This document shows, in pieces, positions 54,890-64,000 of a stretch of 64,000 bases of DNA. Below the pieces are notes generated by a model. The model did no database searches. It was not told the DNA's origin and saw only the letters and a program-made list of their open reading frames with translations. Where the stretch lies: positions 35,173 through 99,172 of the forward strand of contig JAFEEB010000029.1 in the NCBI GenBank assembly GCA_018241325.1, written 5' to 3'. Position 1 is the stretch's first letter, and each line of letters starts with the position of its first letter. Position numbers and translations under genes: made by a program. Source of the DNA: Pseudomonadota bacterium (GTDB lineage Bacteria > Pseudomonadota > Gammaproteobacteria > Burkholderiales > Burkholderiaceae_C).

Positions 54890-56284
54890 ATGACCGAACC
54901 TGACAACACCACCCGTGCCGAGCGCGACAGTTTCGGCTTCATCGACGTGCCCGCCGATCGCCTGTGGGGCGCGCAGACGCAGCGCTCGCTGTTGAACTTC
55001 GACATCAGCGGCGAGCACCAGCCCAAGGAAATCATCCGCGCCCTGGCCCGGGTCAAGCGCGCCGCCGCCACGGTCAACGAGCGCCTGGGCAAACTCGACC
55101 CGACCAAGGCGGGCGCCATCGTCCGCGCCGCCGACGAGGTGCTGGCCGGCGAGCACGACGGCGAATTTCCGCTGGTGGTCTGGCAAACCGGCTCGGGCAC
55201 GCAGACCAACATGAACGTCAACGAGGTGTTGGCCAACCGCGCCAGCGAGCTGCTGGGCGGCGTGCGCGGCGAAGAGCGCCTGGTGCACCCCAACGACGAC
55301 GTCAACAAGAGCCAGTCGAGCAACGACACCTACCCCACCGCCATGAACCTGGCGGCGGTCGAGTCGATCGAGCACCGCCTGCTGCCCGCGCTGGCCGCAC
55401 TGCGCGAAACGCTGGCCGCCAAGTCCGCCGCCTTCGCCGACATCGTCAAGATCGGGCGCACGCATCTGCAGGACGCCACGCCGGTCACGCTGGGGCAGGA
55501 GCTATCGGGCTGGGTGGCCCAGCTGCAGCATGCCGAGCAGCACGTGCGCGCCGCGCTGCCGCACCTGTGCGAGCTGGCGCTGGGCGGCACGGCCGTGGGC
55601 ACCGGCCTGAACGCGCCCAAAGGCTATGCCCAAGCCGTGGCCGAGGAGTTGGCGCTTCTCACCGGGCTGCCCTTCGTCACCGCGCCGAACAAGTTCGAGG
55701 CGCTGGCCAGTTGTGATGCGATCGTGCAGGCGCACGGCGCGCTCAAGGGCCTGGCCGCCAGCCTGATGAAGATCGCCAACGACGTGCGCTGGCTGGCCAG
55801 CGGCCCGCGCAGCGGCCTGGGCGAAATCAGCATCCCCGAGAACGAGCCGGGCTCATCGATCATGCCCGGCAAGGTCAACCCGACGCAGTGCGAGGCCATG
55901 ACCATGCTGTGCGCGCAGGTGCTGGGCAACGACGTGGCCATCAACGTGGGGGGTGCCTCGGGCAATTTCGAGCTGAACGTGTTTCGCCCGATGATCGCCC
56001 ACAACTTCCTGCAGAGCGTGCGCCTGCTGGGCGATGGCATGCGGAGTTTCAACGAGCACTGCGCCGTCGGCATCGAGCCCAACCGCGCGCGCATCGCCGA
56101 GCTGGTGCAGCGCTCGCTGATGCTGGTGACGGCGCTGAACACCCACATCGGCTACGACAAGGCCGCCACCATCGCCAAGCGCGCGCACAAGGAAGGCATC
56201 AGCCTGCGCGAGGCGGCCCTGGCGACCGGCTTCTTGACGGGCGAGCAATTCGACGCCTGGGTGCGGCCGCAGGACATGGTGTGA
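54890..56284 (+). CDS. fumC: Class II fumarate hydratase
   Basis: Iron-independent, oxygen-stable fumarase, 464 residues, homotetrameric aspartase/fumarase superfamily. Signatures: [15 protein letters not shown], the catalytic His region [15 protein letters not shown] and the superfamily loop [16 protein letters not shown] with catalytic Ser. It provides the TCA step when iron or superoxide inactivates the class I enzyme encoded divergently. A dispersed repeat copy starts right after the stop. Confidence 0.95.
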   Translation: MTEPDNTTRAERDSFGFIDVPADRLWGAQTQRSLLNFDISGEHQPKEIIRALARVKRAAATVNERLGKLDPTKAGAIVRAADEVLAGEHDGEFPLVVWQTGSGTQTNMNVNEVLANRASELLGGVRGEERLVHPNDDVNKSQSSNDTYPTAMNLAAVESIEHRLLPALAALRETLAAKSAAFADIVKIGRTHLQDATPVTLGQELSGWVAQLQHAEQHVRAALPHLCELALGGTAVGTGLNAPKGYAQAVAEELALLTGLPFVTAPNKFEALASCDAIVQAHGALKGLAASLMKIANDVRWLASGPRSGLGEISIPENEPGSSIMPGKVNPTQCEAMTMLCAQVLGNDVAINVGGASGNFELNVFRPMIAHNFLQSVRLLGDGMRSFNEHCAVGIEPNRARIAELVQRSLMLVTALNTHIGYDKAATIAKRAHKEGISLREAALATGFLTGEQFDAWVRPQDMV

Positions 56285-56286
56285 TG

Positions 56287-56340
56287 TTGCTATATTGTTG
56301 ATAGCTGCCAGCGCTCGATGGGCCGGCGCTTCAGCCGCAA
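56287..56340 (+). repeat. Dispersed Comamonadaceae-type repeat after fumC
   Basis: Reads TGCTATATTGTTGATAGCTG then CCAGCGCTCGATGGGCCGGC. It shares TAGCTGCCAGCGCTCGATGG with the copy after tig and ends at the stop codon of the convergent membrane protein gene, filling the whole gap between the two genes. Confidence 0.8.
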
Positions 56341-56943
56341 TCAATGCTTGCTGGTGGACGCGCTCATCAGTCGGTCGGTGTAGGCAATGGCCATGGCCGA
56401 CAGCAGGAACACTGCGTGGATGACGGTTTGCGCGATGAGCACCTTGTCGGTGTAGTTGTCGGCGTTGATGAAGGTCTTCAGCAGGTGGATCGAGCTGATT
56501 CCGATGATCGACATCGCCAGCTTGACCTTGAGCACGCTGGCGTTGACGTGGTTGAGCCACTCCGGCTGGTCGGGATGGTCGCCCAGGTCCAGGCGGCTGA
56601 CGAAGGTCTCGTAGCCGCCCACGATGACCATGATCAGCAGGTTGGAGATCATCACCACGTCGATCAGCGCCAGCACCACCAGCATGATCACCGTCTCGTT
56701 GAGCTTCGTGACCGGGACATCGGACTTGTAGCCGATCCCGGTGACCAGCGCCTGCAGCGCGTGCGGGTCGCCGAAGGCCGCTTCCACCAGGTGCCACAGC
56801 TCGACCAGGAAGTGCGCCACGTACACGGCTTGCGCCGCGATCAGGCCCAGGTACAGCGGCAGTTGCAGCCAGCGGCTGGCAAAGATGAGCGAGGGCAGGG
56901 GGCGCAGCGGGCGGTTGGCGGAGGCTTGGGCAAGATCGGGCAT
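56341..56943 (-). CDS. YqhA/UPF0114-family membrane protein
   Basis: 200-residue inner-membrane protein of unknown function with about four hydrophobic helices ([78 protein letters not shown]). The motif [11 protein letters not shown] and the following [20 protein letters not shown] are diagnostic of this family. ATG 56943 gives a short polar N-terminus before the first helix. The gene is monocistronic here. Confidence 0.87.
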   Translation of the reverse strand: MPDLAQASANRPLRPLPSLIFASRWLQLPLYLGLIAAQAVYVAHFLVELWHLVEAAFGDPHALQALVTGIGYKSDVPVTKLNETVIMLVVLALIDVVMISNLLIMVIVGGYETFVSRLDLGDHPDQPEWLNHVNASVLKVKLAMSIIGISSIHLLKTFINADNYTDKVLIAQTVIHAVFLLSAMAIAYTDRLMSASTSKH

Positions 56944-57329
56944 GGCCGGGCAGGAAGCAAAATCGGAATGGGAGATTGAACGGGGCCCGGCATTGTATTC
57001 AGGCGGCAGGCCGGTCCGGTGCACGGCACGCACCCGTACCGTGGCCGTGGCCCGCATGCGGGGCGCTATGCTTGTGGAAGCACGCGGCGCCCGCCGCTCC
57101 GGCGCTGCGGGCTTGAAAGCCGGCGGATCACGGCCACCAGGTAAAACCGCACCCGAAAAATTGGCGTATCGTTGACTCCGAGGCCAGGGGCGCGCCGTGG
57201 GTGCACGCGCTGGCCTTGGCGCAGCGGCTGCAGACCCGTCAGAAGTCTGTAAGAGCCTCGCGCGATGATTGCCCGGCCAGGCGCGGCGGCTGTGCCGTGT
57301 CGTTCGCAACGAATCAAGGAGACAAAGTC
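56944..57329. other. 386-base gap between the UPF0114 gene and acs
   Basis: No gene is supported here. A short open frame from 57069 lacks a ribosome site and any family resemblance. The gap should hold divergent promoters for the membrane protein and acs; I could not pick a convincing -35/-10 pair. An in-frame GTG at 57201 extends the acs frame, but the AAGGAG site supports ATG 57330 instead. Confidence 0.5.
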
Positions 57330-59312
57330 ATGAGTGCCATTGAATCCGTTTTGGTTGAAAACCGCGTGTTTGAACCCAGCGCGCAGCTGGTCAAGTCCGC
57401 CCGCATTTCCGGCATGGACGCCTACAAGGCGCTGTGCGCCGAGGCCGAGCGCGACTTCACCGGCTTCTGGGGCCGCCTGGCGCGCGAGAACCTGACCTGG
57501 GACAAGCCCTTCACCCGCGTGCTGGACGAGTCGAACAAGCCGTTCTACAAGTGGTTCGACGACGGCATGCTCAACGCCAGCGTCAACTGCCTGGACCGGC
57601 ACATGGGCACCCCGGTCGAGAACAAGACGGCCATCATCTTCGAGGCCGACGGCGGCGAGGTCACGAAGGTCACGTACAAGGAACTGCTGGCGCGCGTGTG
57701 CCAGTTCGCCAACGCACTCAAGGCTCACGGCGTCAAGAAGGGCGACCGCGTGCTGATCTACATGCCCATGACCATCGAGGGCGTGGTGGCCATGCAGGCC
57801 TGTGCGCGCCTGGGCGCCACGCACAGCGTGGTGTTCGGCGGCTTTTCGGCCAAGGCGCTGCAAGAGCGCATCATCGACGCGGGTGCGGTCGCCGTGATCA
57901 CGGCCAACTACCAGATGCGCGGCGGCAAGGAGCTGCCGCTGAAGGCCATCGTGGATGACGCGCTGGCCATGGGTGGCTGCGACACCATCCGCAACGTCTT
58001 CGTGTACGAGCGCACGGCCAGCGCCTGCGCCATGACGGCCGGGCGCGACAAGACCTTCAGCGAGGCGCTCAAGGGCCAGGCCACCGAGTGCGCGCCGGTC
58101 AGCGTCGAGGCCGAGCACCCGCTGTACATCCTGTACACCTCGGGCTCCACCGGCAAGCCCAAGGGTGTGCAGCACTCCACCGGTGGCTATCTGCTGCAGT
58201 GCAAGCTGACGATGGACTGGAGCTTCGACCTCAAGCCCGAAGACGTGTTCTGGTGCACCGCCGACATCGGCTGGGTGACGGGCCACTCCTATGTGGCCTA
58301 CGGGCCGCTCGCCGCCGGCGCGACCGAGATCGTGTTCGAGGGCATTCCCACCTACCCCGACGCAGGCCGCTTCTGGCAGATGATCGAGCGCCACAAGTGC
58401 AGCGTCTTCTACACCGCGCCCACGGCCATCCGCTCGCTCATCAAGGCGGCCGAGACCAACGACGCCGTGCACCCCAAGCACAGCAACCTGACCAGCCTGC
58501 GCGTCATCGGCAGTGTGGGCGAGCCCTTCAACCCCGAAGCCTGGATGTGGTACTACAAGAACGTGGGCGGCGAGCGCTGCCCCATCATCGACACCTACTG
58601 GCAGACCGAAACCGGCGCCCACATGATCAACCCGCTGCCCGGCGCCACGCCGCTGGTGCCGGGCTCCTGCACGCTGCCGCTGCCGGGCATCTTTCCGGCC
58701 ATCGTCGACGAGACCGGCCACGAGATGCCCAACGGCACCGGCGGCATGCTGGTCTACAAGAAGCCCTGGCCCAGCATGGTGCGCACCATCTGGGGCGACC
58801 CGGATCGTTTCAAGAAGACCTACTTCCCGGAGGAGATGAAGGGCTTCTACCTGGCGGGCGATGGCGCCGTGTGCTCGGCCGACCGCGGCTACTTCCGCGT
58901 CACCGGCCGCATCGACGACGTGCTGAACGTCTCCGGTCACCGCCTGGGCACGATGGAGATCGAGTCCGCCCTGGTGGCCAAGTCCGACCTGGTGGCCGAA
59001 GCCGCGGTGGTGGCACGCCCCGATGACCTGACCGGCGAGGCGGTGTGCGCCTTCGTGGTGCTCAAGCGCTCGCTGCCCCAGGGCGCCGAGGCCGACCAGA
59101 TCGCCAAGGAGCTGCGCGACTGGGTGGCCAAGGAGATCGGCCCGATCGCCAAGCCCAAGGACATCCGATTCGGCGAAAACCTGCCCAAGACGCGTTCGGG
59201 CAAGATCATGCGCCGGCTGCTGCGCTCGCTGGCCAAGGGCGAGGAGATCACCCAGGACACCAGCACGCTGGAGAACCCGACGATCCTGACCCAATTGGGC
59301 AAGGCCCACTGA
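57330..59312 (+). CDS. acs: Acetyl-CoA synthetase (AMP-forming)
   Basis: Activates acetate to acetyl-CoA through acetyl-AMP, for growth on and scavenging of acetate. 660 residues, standard length. The P-loop-like A3 motif is [12 protein letters not shown], substrate pocket [14 protein letters not shown]5 [13 protein letters not shown], and the C-terminal A10 [14 protein letters not shown] carries the catalytic Lys that is the usual acetylation control site. ATG 57330 follows AAGGAG at good spacing. A bidirectional terminator lies 20 bases after the stop. Confidence 0.96.
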   Translation: MSAIESVLVENRVFEPSAQLVKSARISGMDAYKALCAEAERDFTGFWGRLARENLTWDKPFTRVLDESNKPFYKWFDDGMLNASVNCLDRHMGTPVENKTAIIFEADGGEVTKVTYKELLARVCQFANALKAHGVKKGDRVLIYMPMTIEGVVAMQACARLGATHSVVFGGFSAKALQERIIDAGAVAVITANYQMRGGKELPLKAIVDDALAMGGCDTIRNVFVYERTASACAMTAGRDKTFSEALKGQATECAPVSVEAEHPLYILYTSGSTGKPKGVQHSTGGYLLQCKLTMDWSFDLKPEDVFWCTADIGWVTGHSYVAYGPLAAGATEIVFEGIPTYPDAGRFWQMIERHKCSVFYTAPTAIRSLIKAAETNDAVHPKHSNLTSLRVIGSVGEPFNPEAWMWYYKNVGGERCPIIDTYWQTETGAHMINPLPGATPLVPGSCTLPLPGIFPAIVDETGHEMPNGTGGMLVYKKPWPSMVRTIWGDPDRFKKTYFPEEMKGFYLAGDGAVCSADRGYFRVTGRIDDVLNVSGHRLGTMEIESALVAKSDLVAEAAVVARPDDLTGEAVCAFVVLKRSLPQGAEADQIAKELRDWVAKEIGPIAKPKDIRFGENLPKTRSGKIMRRLLRSLAKGEEITQDTSTLENPTILTQLGKAH

Positions 59313-59331
59313 CAATCGTTTGAGCCAACGC

Positions 59332-59362
59332 AAAAAAGCCTGCGCGATGCGCAGGCTTTTTT
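59332..59362. terminator. Bidirectional terminator between acs and cytochrome c
   Basis: AAAAAAGCCTGCGC (59332-59345), loop GAT, GCGCAGGCTTTTTT (59349-59362). The A run and T run make it work for acs from the left and for the convergent cytochrome gene from the right. Confidence 0.93.
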
Positions 59363-59379
59363 GTTGGGGATTGGAGACG

Positions 59380-59691
59380 TTATTTCAGGCTCAGAATCCA
59401 GGTGGCCAGGCTCTTGGCCTCGGCCGCGTTGACGTTGGTGTTGGGCGGCATGGGCACGGGGCCCCAGGTGCCCGAGCTGCCCTTCATGATTTTTTCGGCC
59501 AGCATGTCGGCCGCACCGGCTTGGGCGCCGAACTTCTTGGCGACGTCCTTGTAGGCCGGGCCGACGACCTTTTTGTCGATGGCGTGGCAGGCCATGCAGT
59601 TCTTGGCCTTGGCCATGGCTTCGTCGGCCATGGCCGGGCTGGCGGCCGCAACGGCGGTCAGGGCGGCAATCGTGAGCAGAACACGCTTCAT
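59380..59691 (-). CDS. Small periplasmic class I cytochrome c (c551/c552 type)
   Basis: 103-residue electron carrier. Sec signal MKRVLLTIAALTAVAAASPA (cleavage after AMA), haem motif CMACH at about residues 33-37, and the distal Met ligand in PVPMPPNTNVN. The length and the PMPPN segment match c551/c552 carriers that link the bc1 complex to terminal oxidases or denitrification enzymes. A ribosome site (AGAGGA) precedes ATG 59691. Its frame stays open 11 codons upstream, but that part has no signal-peptide character. Confidence 0.9.
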   Translation of the reverse strand: MKRVLLTIAALTAVAAASPAMADEAMAKAKNCMACHAIDKKVVGPAYKDVAKKFGAQAGAADMLAEKIMKGSSGTWGPVPMPPNTNVNAAEAKSLATWILSLK

Positions 59692-59798
59692 AATGTTTCC
59701 TCTGTCGTGGGGATCGAGTTGCAAAGACTCAACGCCATTGTAGGATCAGCCGTTGACCCGTCGCGCAAATCCCCCACTGGCGAACAGAGGAATAGACC

Positions 59799-60056
59799 AT
59801 GTACTTGTTGGGCCTTGGCGTCATTTTGTTGCTGCTGAAGTGGCAGGGTATCGGCATGGTGGCCGATTGGTCATGGTGGTGGGTGCTCAGCCCCTTTGTC
59901 GGCGCGATGCTGTGGTGGACCTGGGCCGACTGGTCGGGCTATACCAAGCGCAAGGCGATGGAGCGTGACGACGAGCGCAAGCTCGAGCGCATCAATCGCC
60001 ACCGCACGGCGCTGGGCCAAAAGCCCAAGACCGCGCCACCGCCGCGCCGCCGCTGA
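59799..60056 (+). CDS. Small Trp-rich membrane-anchored protein
   Basis: 85 residues. One or two hydrophobic helices at the N-terminus (MYLLGLGVILLLLKWQGIGM and a Trp-rich DWSWWWVLSPFVGAMLWWTW) are followed by a charged helix (KRKAMERDDERKLERIN) and a Pro/Arg tail. This matches the 'small Trp-rich protein' family (TIGR04438) known from betaproteobacteria. Function unknown. The ATG follows AGAGGAATAGACC, a good ribosome site. Confidence 0.82.
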   Translation: MYLLGLGVILLLLKWQGIGMVADWSWWWVLSPFVGAMLWWTWADWSGYTKRKAMERDDERKLERINRHRTALGQKPKTAPPPRRR

Positions 60057-60065
60057 GGCCGTGGC

Positions 60066-60701
60066 TCACGGCGCCAGCCGCTCGCGCACCCAGGCGCCGG
60101 CTTGCAGGCGATAGCGCAGCCGGTCGTGCAGCCGGCTCTTGCGCCCCTGCCAGAATTCCCAGCGGTCGGGCACCAGCCGAAAGCCACCCCAATGCGGCGG
60201 GCGCGGCGGGTTGAGCAGAAAGCGGGCGCCGTATTGGGCGGCCGCGCTGACCAGGACGGTGCGGCTTTCGATCACCTGGCTTTGCGGGCTGGCCCAGGCG
60301 CCGATGCGGCTGTCCAGCGGGCGGCTGGCGTAGTAGGCGTCGCTTTCGGCCGCATCGACCTGCTCGACCCGGCCTTCGATGCGCACCACCCGCTCCAGCT
60401 CCACCCAGTGAAACTGCAAGGCCGCGAATGGGTTGCCGGCCAGTTCGCACCCCTTGCGGCTGTCGTAATTGGTGTACCAAACGATGCCGCGGGCGTCGAA
60501 CTCCTTGATCAGCACCACGCGGGTGCTCGGGCGCAGGTCGCTGCCGACGGTGGCCAGCGTCATGGCGTTGGGCTCGGGCACCGCGCTGCGGCGCGCTTCG
60601 TCGAACCACTGGGTGAATTGCCGGACGGGATCGGCGTGCGAGGCGGCCTCGGACAGCTCGGCGCGCTCATAGCTTTTGCGCAGGTTGGCGATATCGGTCA
60701 T
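60066..60701 (-). CDS. pdxH: Pyridoxamine 5'-phosphate oxidase
   Basis: FMN enzyme that makes pyridoxal 5'-phosphate, the last step of vitamin B6 synthesis and salvage. 211 residues. Typical elements are [20 protein letters not shown], the FMN-contacting [19 protein letters not shown], and the C-terminal dimerisation and PLP-binding region [19 protein letters not shown] followed by RLHDR. The start overlaps the chaC stop (ATGA at 60698-60701), so the two are coupled. Confidence 0.95.
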   Translation of the reverse strand: MTDIANLRKSYERAELSEAASHADPVRQFTQWFDEARRSAVPEPNAMTLATVGSDLRPSTRVVLIKEFDARGIVWYTNYDSRKGCELAGNPFAALQFHWVELERVVRIEGRVEQVDAAESDAYYASRPLDSRIGAWASPQSQVIESRTVLVSAAAQYGARFLLNPPRPPHWGGFRLVPDRWEFWQGRKSRLHDRLRYRLQAGAWVRERLAP

Positions 60702-61357
60702 GCACAGTCGTCCGTTGTCGGTGGGCTGTCGTCAGCGTAGCGCAGCAGCTGGCTCAGGCGGGTGTCGCGCACACCGTTGGCTCTCAGGCAGTCCAAGGTC
60801 TGGCGGGCGTAGTCCAGCGTGCTGCCATAGCGGCCGTGGGCGAGGCGGAAGATGCTGCGGTATTGCGCAGGCGTCAATTCGCCGGTGTAGGAGGGCGAGC
60901 GGCGCGAGAGCGTGAAGGTCAGGGCGGGCACCGGCCCGTGCGGCGTGGCGCAGTTCAGCCAGCGCGGGTCGTACACGGCGCTGGGCATTTCGCGCGCCCA
61001 CAGGGTGTCGAACACGGCGTCGGCATCGCGCGCGGCGACGCGGTAGACCACACCCTGGCAACTGCCACCGGGCAGCAGCGCAAACACCAGGCCGGGCTGC
61101 TCGGGCGTGCCGCGGTTGACGCGGCTCCACATGGCCAGCGCGCGGTGCCAGCCGTGCACCCGCGTGGCGTGGCGCTCGGTGGCGGCAAAGTCGGGCCGCC
61201 AGATCAGCGAGGCGTAGCCGAAGATCCACAGGTCGGGGGTGCGGCCGCCCTGGCGGCGGTGCCACTGCGCGCGCGTTTCCTCGCGCAGCTGCACGGGGTC
61301 GCGACCGGGCGGGCGCAGGTGCTCGTAGGCGGCGTAGCCAGCTGTTTCGGAGTCCAT
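60698..61357 (-). CDS. chaC: ChaC-family glutathione-specific gamma-glutamylcyclotransferase
   Basis: Predicted to cleave glutathione to 5-oxoproline and Cys-Gly. 219 residues. The substrate-binding loop [16 protein letters not shown] (the YGSL-like GYASL), the [13 protein letters not shown] segment ([20 protein letters not shown]), and the catalytic Glu expected in the WAREM stretch ([11 protein letters not shown]) fit the family. It is upstream of and coupled to pdxH. ATG 61357 is the only start before the conserved core. Confidence 0.9.
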   Translation of the reverse strand: MDSETAGYAAYEHLRPPGRDPVQLREETRAQWHRRQGGRTPDLWIFGYASLIWRPDFAATERHATRVHGWHRALAMWSRVNRGTPEQPGLVFALLPGGSCQGVVYRVAARDADAVFDTLWAREMPSAVYDPRWLNCATPHGPVPALTFTLSRRSPSYTGELTPAQYRSIFRLAHGRYGSTLDYARQTLDCLRANGVRDTRLSQLLRYADDSPPTTDDCA

Positions 61358-61497
61358 GGCCGGACTTTATACAATCAAAGGTTTTCGGGCGTCTCATCTG
61401 CGGCGGCTCGGCTCGCGTTTTGCGGCGCGTGCCCGGCCGATCCTGGTGGATGGCGCAGGCCGCCCGCAACAACTTGAATCTTGAAAGAAGGACGGCA

Positions 61498-62046
61498 ATG
61501 TCTGCACAAAGCGATGATTCCCAGGGTTTGGTCTTGGGCGTGGTGTTTGGCCTGATCGTGCTGGTGATCAGCCTGGTGTTCGGGCTGGTGCTGGGCCGCG
61601 CGGGAGCGGGGGCGTTGCCGGCCGGCGCGCCGGTGGTGCGGACCGGCAGCCCGGCGGCAGCCCCCTCTGCCGCCACGGTGGTGGGAACGGTCGGCGGTGC
61701 GGAGTCCGCCCCTGGCGATGGCGCCAGCGTGCGCGTGGAGGGCGAGGTGGTGAAGTTCTACTTTGCCAGCGGCAAGGCCGATCTGGCGGCCGGCACGCCC
61801 GATGCGCTGGGCGAAATCGTCAAGGGCGTGGCGGCGGGCCGCAAGGCGGTCATCAGCGGCTATCACGACGCAACGGGCGATGCCGCCGTGAACGAGGAAT
61901 TGGCCAAGCAGCGGGCGCTGGCGGTGCAGGCCGCCCTCAAGGCGCTGGGCATCGGAGAGGACAAGATCGAGCTGCGCAAGCCCGAGGTGACCACGGCCAG
62001 CGGCAGCAACGCCGAGGCGCGGCGCGTCGAGGTGACGCTGCAGTGA
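61498..62046 (+). CDS. Membrane-anchored OmpA-like domain protein
   Basis: 182 residues. A single N-terminal helix (LVLGVVFGLIVLVISLVFGL) anchors it, an Ala/Pro/Gly-rich spacer follows (about 35-75), and the C-terminal half is an OmpA-type peptidoglycan-binding domain (VVKFYFASGKADLAAGTPDA then ISGYHDATGDAAVNEELAKQ and ALGIGEDKIELRKPE). In the usual motif GHTD-x-x-G the His-Thr is replaced by YHDATG. It probably links the inner membrane to the cell wall. AAGAAGGA precedes the ATG, and a terminator follows at 62071. Confidence 0.87.
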   Translation: MSAQSDDSQGLVLGVVFGLIVLVISLVFGLVLGRAGAGALPAGAPVVRTGSPAAAPSAATVVGTVGGAESAPGDGASVRVEGEVVKFYFASGKADLAAGTPDALGEIVKGVAAGRKAVISGYHDATGDAAVNEELAKQRALAVQAALKALGIGEDKIELRKPEVTTASGSNAEARRVEVTLQ

Positions 62047-62070
62047 CGTGACGGTGCTGTCTCCAGCGTG

Positions 62071-62098
62071 AAAAAACCCGGCCAGCGCCGGGTTTTTT
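62071..62098. terminator. Bidirectional terminator between the OmpA-like gene and gloA
   Basis: AAAAAACCCGGC (62071-62082), short CAGC loop, GCCGGGTTTTTT (62087-62098): a GC stem of six pairs flanked by A6 and T6, usable by both convergent genes. Confidence 0.92.
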
Positions 62099-62117
62099 CA
62101 TGGGGCGATGAAAGCGC

Positions 62118-62531
62118 TCAGCGCAATCCGCCGCCGGCCGCCGCGGCGGCGCGCTGGATCAGCTCGATCTTGTAGCCGTCGGGGTCGGTGACGAAGGCGA
62201 TCACGGTGGTGCCGCCCTTGACGGGGCCGGCTTCGCGGGTGACGTTGCCGCCCGCGGCCCTGATCTTTTCGCAGGCGGCCTTGGCGTCCGCCACGGCAAT
62301 GGCGATGTGGCCGTAGGCGGTGCCCATGTCATAGGTTTCGGTGCCCCAGTTGTACGTCAGCTCGATCTCGGCCTGGCCGGGGTTGCCGCCCTCGTAGCCG
62401 ACGAAGGCCAGCGAGTATTTGTACTCGGGGTTCTCGGAGGTACGCAGCAATTGCATGCCCAGCACCTGGGTGTAGAAGTCGATGGCGCGCTGAAGGTTGC
62501 CCACGCGCAGCATGGTGTGCAGGATTCTCAT
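62118..62531 (-). CDS. gloA: Lactoylglutathione lyase (glyoxalase I)
   Basis: Converts the methylglyoxal-glutathione hemithioacetal to S-lactoylglutathione. 137 residues, Ni-type bacterial length. Metal ligands are visible: His 5 in RILHTMLRV, Glu in [10 protein letters not shown], His in [10 protein letters not shown] and Glu in YKIELIQRA; the [19 protein letters not shown] start is standard. An Ala/Gly tail of ten residues is extra. Together with chaC nearby it belongs to glutathione metabolism. Confidence 0.95.
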   Translation of the reverse strand: MRILHTMLRVGNLQRAIDFYTQVLGMQLLRTSENPEYKYSLAFVGYEGGNPGQAEIELTYNWGTETYDMGTAYGHIAIAVADAKAACEKIRAAGGNVTREAGPVKGGTTVIAFVTDPDGYKIELIQRAAAAAGGGLR

Positions 62532-62619
62532 GCGGTCATTGTGCCTGTGCGGGGGCTCGGCGCGGGTCGAAAGCCGCCGGACGCGGCGGACGCAAGTCTG
62601 ACCCTGGCGAGGACGCCGC

Positions 62620-63444
62620 TCAGATGGGATGGCTGGGGCCGAAGGACTCGATGTAACTGAAGTGGCAGGCCAGCCCGTCGGCGGGTGTCCAGCGGTACAG
62701 GCCGATCATCGGCGGCTCGAAGCGGCAGGCCACCGGCGCGCCGGGGCGCAGGTCGAGCGCGAGCTGGTGCGAGCTGGAGGGCGCCACCACCACCGGCGCG
62801 CCGCCCAACTGTCCGACGATGGGCCGGTGCATGTGGCCGCAGGCGATCAGTTGCACGCCGCCGTGCGCGTCCACCAGCCGGCCCAGCTCGGTGCGTCCGT
62901 GCAGCAGGCCGCAATTGTCCATGGCGCTCATGCCGCTGACCAGAGGTGGGTGGTGCATGAACAGCACGACCGGCTGGCCCGCGCAGGCCGCCAGCTGGCG
63001 CTGCAGCCAGCCGAGCTGATCGGCCTCGAGTGCGCCGTGCGGCGCGCCCGGCACGACCGAGTCCAGTCCGATCAGGTGCATGGCGCCCACGGTGGCGTGC
63101 AGGCAGATGCACTCGCCTGGCGCGTCGTCCGCCACCGGCATGACCGAGGCCAGCTGCCGGCGTGCGGCGCTGCGCAGGTCGTGGTTGCCCGGGATCGCCA
63201 GCACCCGCGGGCCGCCGGCGGCGGGTGGGGGCAGCGCGCGCTCGAGCTGGGCGGCGATCTCGGCGTAGTCGTGCGCCTGGCCGTTGTCGGCCAGATCGCC
63301 GGTCAGCAGCAGCACGTCGATGGCCGGTTGAAGGTCGCGCACATGCTCCAGCGCGCGGCGCAGGCCGCCGCTCGGGTCGACGGGGCCGGTCAGCAGGCCG
63401 GGTTTGAGCCCGATGTGCGGGTCGGTGATGTGCGCGATCAGCAT
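62620..63444 (-). CDS. Calcineurin-like phosphodiesterase, class III cyclic-nucleotide PDE type
   Basis: Dinuclear-metal phosphohydrolase, 274 residues from ATG 63444 ([16 protein letters not shown]); an ATG at 63504 would add 20 residues of no family character. The metal ligands are complete: D-x-H (TDPHIG), GDLADNG, GNHDLRS, the two-His MHHPPLVSG and GHMHRP. It resembles CpdA-type cAMP phosphodiesterases and glycerophosphodiesterases; the exact substrate cannot be told apart by eye. Confidence 0.87.
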   Translation of the reverse strand: MLIAHITDPHIGLKPGLLTGPVDPSGGLRRALEHVRDLQPAIDVLLLTGDLADNGQAHDYAEIAAQLERALPPPAAGGPRVLAIPGNHDLRSAARRQLASVMPVADDAPGECICLHATVGAMHLIGLDSVVPGAPHGALEADQLGWLQRQLAACAGQPVVLFMHHPPLVSGMSAMDNCGLLHGRTELGRLVDAHGGVQLIACGHMHRPIVGQLGGAPVVVAPSSSHQLALDLRPGAPVACRFEPPMIGLYRWTPADGLACHFSYIESFGPSHPI

Positions 63445-63580
63445 GAGGGCGGTGTTTGCATGGACGTCGGGCCCGCGTGGCGCGGCCGCCGACAAGCGCG
63501 CCATTATCCGAGTCCAGTCGTAACTTTTCAGTGAAAAATGAACACGCGGCGCGCGCGAAATACGGAAATAAGTCTCGATT

Positions 63581-64000
63581 TCACAAGGGCACGGTGTAGT
63601 TCAAGGCCATGCGCCCGCCGTCGACCATGACGATCTCGCCCGTCATGTAGCTGGCCGCGTCGCTGGCCAGGAAGGCCACCACGTCGGCCACTTCACCGGG
63701 CTCGCCCAGGCGCTTGATCGGCGTGCGCATCATGATCTTGTTGCGGGCTTCGTCGCTGGTCAGCACGGCCTTGGCGGCCAGTTCGGTGGCGATGGTGCCG
63801 GGGCCCACGGCGTTGACGCGCACGCCCTTGTCGGCCAGCGCCAGCGCCATGGCGCGCGTGAGCTGGTTGATGCCGCCCTTGCTGACGTTGTAGCTGGCGA
63901 TGTCGGGGATGGCCAGCACGCTGTTGACCGAACTCATGTTGACGATGGCGCCGCGCCCGGCGGCCGCCATCGCGCGCGCCACCGCCTGGCCGACCAGGAA
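63581..64000 (-). CDS. Short-chain dehydrogenase/reductase, N-terminal part outside the window
   Basis: The visible 139 codons are the C-terminal half of a classical SDR. Catalytic Ser is in IVNMSSVNSV and the Tyr-Lys pair in ASYNVSKGG; the family ending GEVADVVAFLASDAASYMTG and IVMVDGG is present. The Rossmann NAD(P) motif would lie beyond 64000. Glucose 1-dehydrogenase-like or 3-oxoacyl reductase annotations are typical for such sequences; the substrate is open. Confidence 0.9.
   Translation of the reverse strand, partial: FLVGQAVARAMAAAGRGAIVNMSSVNSVLAIPDIASYNVSKGGINQLTRAMALALADKGVRVNAVGPGTIATELAAKAVLTSDEARNKIMMRTPIKRLGEPGEVADVVAFLASDAASYMTGEIVMVDGGRMALNYTVPL

Noticed and set aside
57069..57175. 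Small protein gene upstream of acs
   Set aside because: No ribosome site, Arg/Gly-rich composition, no homology I recognise.

Overview
This is high-GC chromosomal DNA from a betaproteobacterium, most likely a Burkholderiales member of the Comamonadaceae (Acidovorax/Ottowia type). The call rests on the strongly GC-biased codon use, the tRNA-Leu / tig / clpP / clpX / lon order, a Bug-type tricarboxylate-binding protein, a small Trp-rich protein next to pdxH, and several copies of a short palindromic repeat that I associate with Comamonadaceae genomes. No prophage, insertion sequence, transposase, integrase or CRISPR array was seen.

Layout. (1) 1-7532: the end of an ABC importer (fused LivH-LivM permease, two ATPases), a MarR regulator, and a nicotinate-dehydrogenase-like pair (2Fe-2S subunit plus molybdopterin/tri-haem cytochrome subunit). 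(2) 7533-12872: a DHA2 drug exporter, a two-gene acyl-CoA dehydrogenase unit split by a large palindrome, a YceH-family protein and purN. (3) 12929-17674: a single 1581-residue protein with an Hsp90/sacsin-type ATPase at the N-terminus and an SF2 helicase at the C-terminus. It is lower in GC than its surroundings and is probably a horizontally acquired defence gene wedged between purN and an rsmB-like gene. (4) 19058-32665: two complete branched-chain-type ABC importers facing each other around a Bug / CaiB / HMG-CoA-lyase-like / LysR module. (5) 32891-41904: an FAD oxidoreductase, a Crp/Fnr regulator beside a perfect FNR-type box, a 5'-nucleotidase lipoprotein, tRNA-Thr, a Tat-exported dienelactone hydrolase, a ZIP transporter, a sulfurtransferase, an EamA exporter and a Rieske oxygenase. 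(6) 42159-48308: tRNA-Leu, trigger factor, ClpP, ClpX and Lon, the protein-quality-control cluster. (7) 48392-49455: tRNA-Gly, tRNA-Cys, tRNA-Leu and a conserved hypothetical gene. (8) 49669-53043: a 1124-residue fusion of a phospholipase C-type phosphoesterase, a hydrolase-like middle domain and a caspase-family protease. (9) 53224-64000: class I and class II fumarases in divergent orientation, a membrane protein, acs, cytochrome c, pdxH, chaC, an OmpA-like protein, gloA, a calcineurin-type phosphodiesterase and the end of an SDR gene.

The two most unusual genes are the caspase/phosphoesterase fusion (8) and the ATPase-helicase (3). Both have architectures that suit anti-phage or regulated cell-death roles, but their function is inference. 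Most of the remainder is ordinary catabolic, transport and housekeeping content. At least five copies of one dispersed palindromic repeat occur, three of them inside coding sequence and read through in frame.
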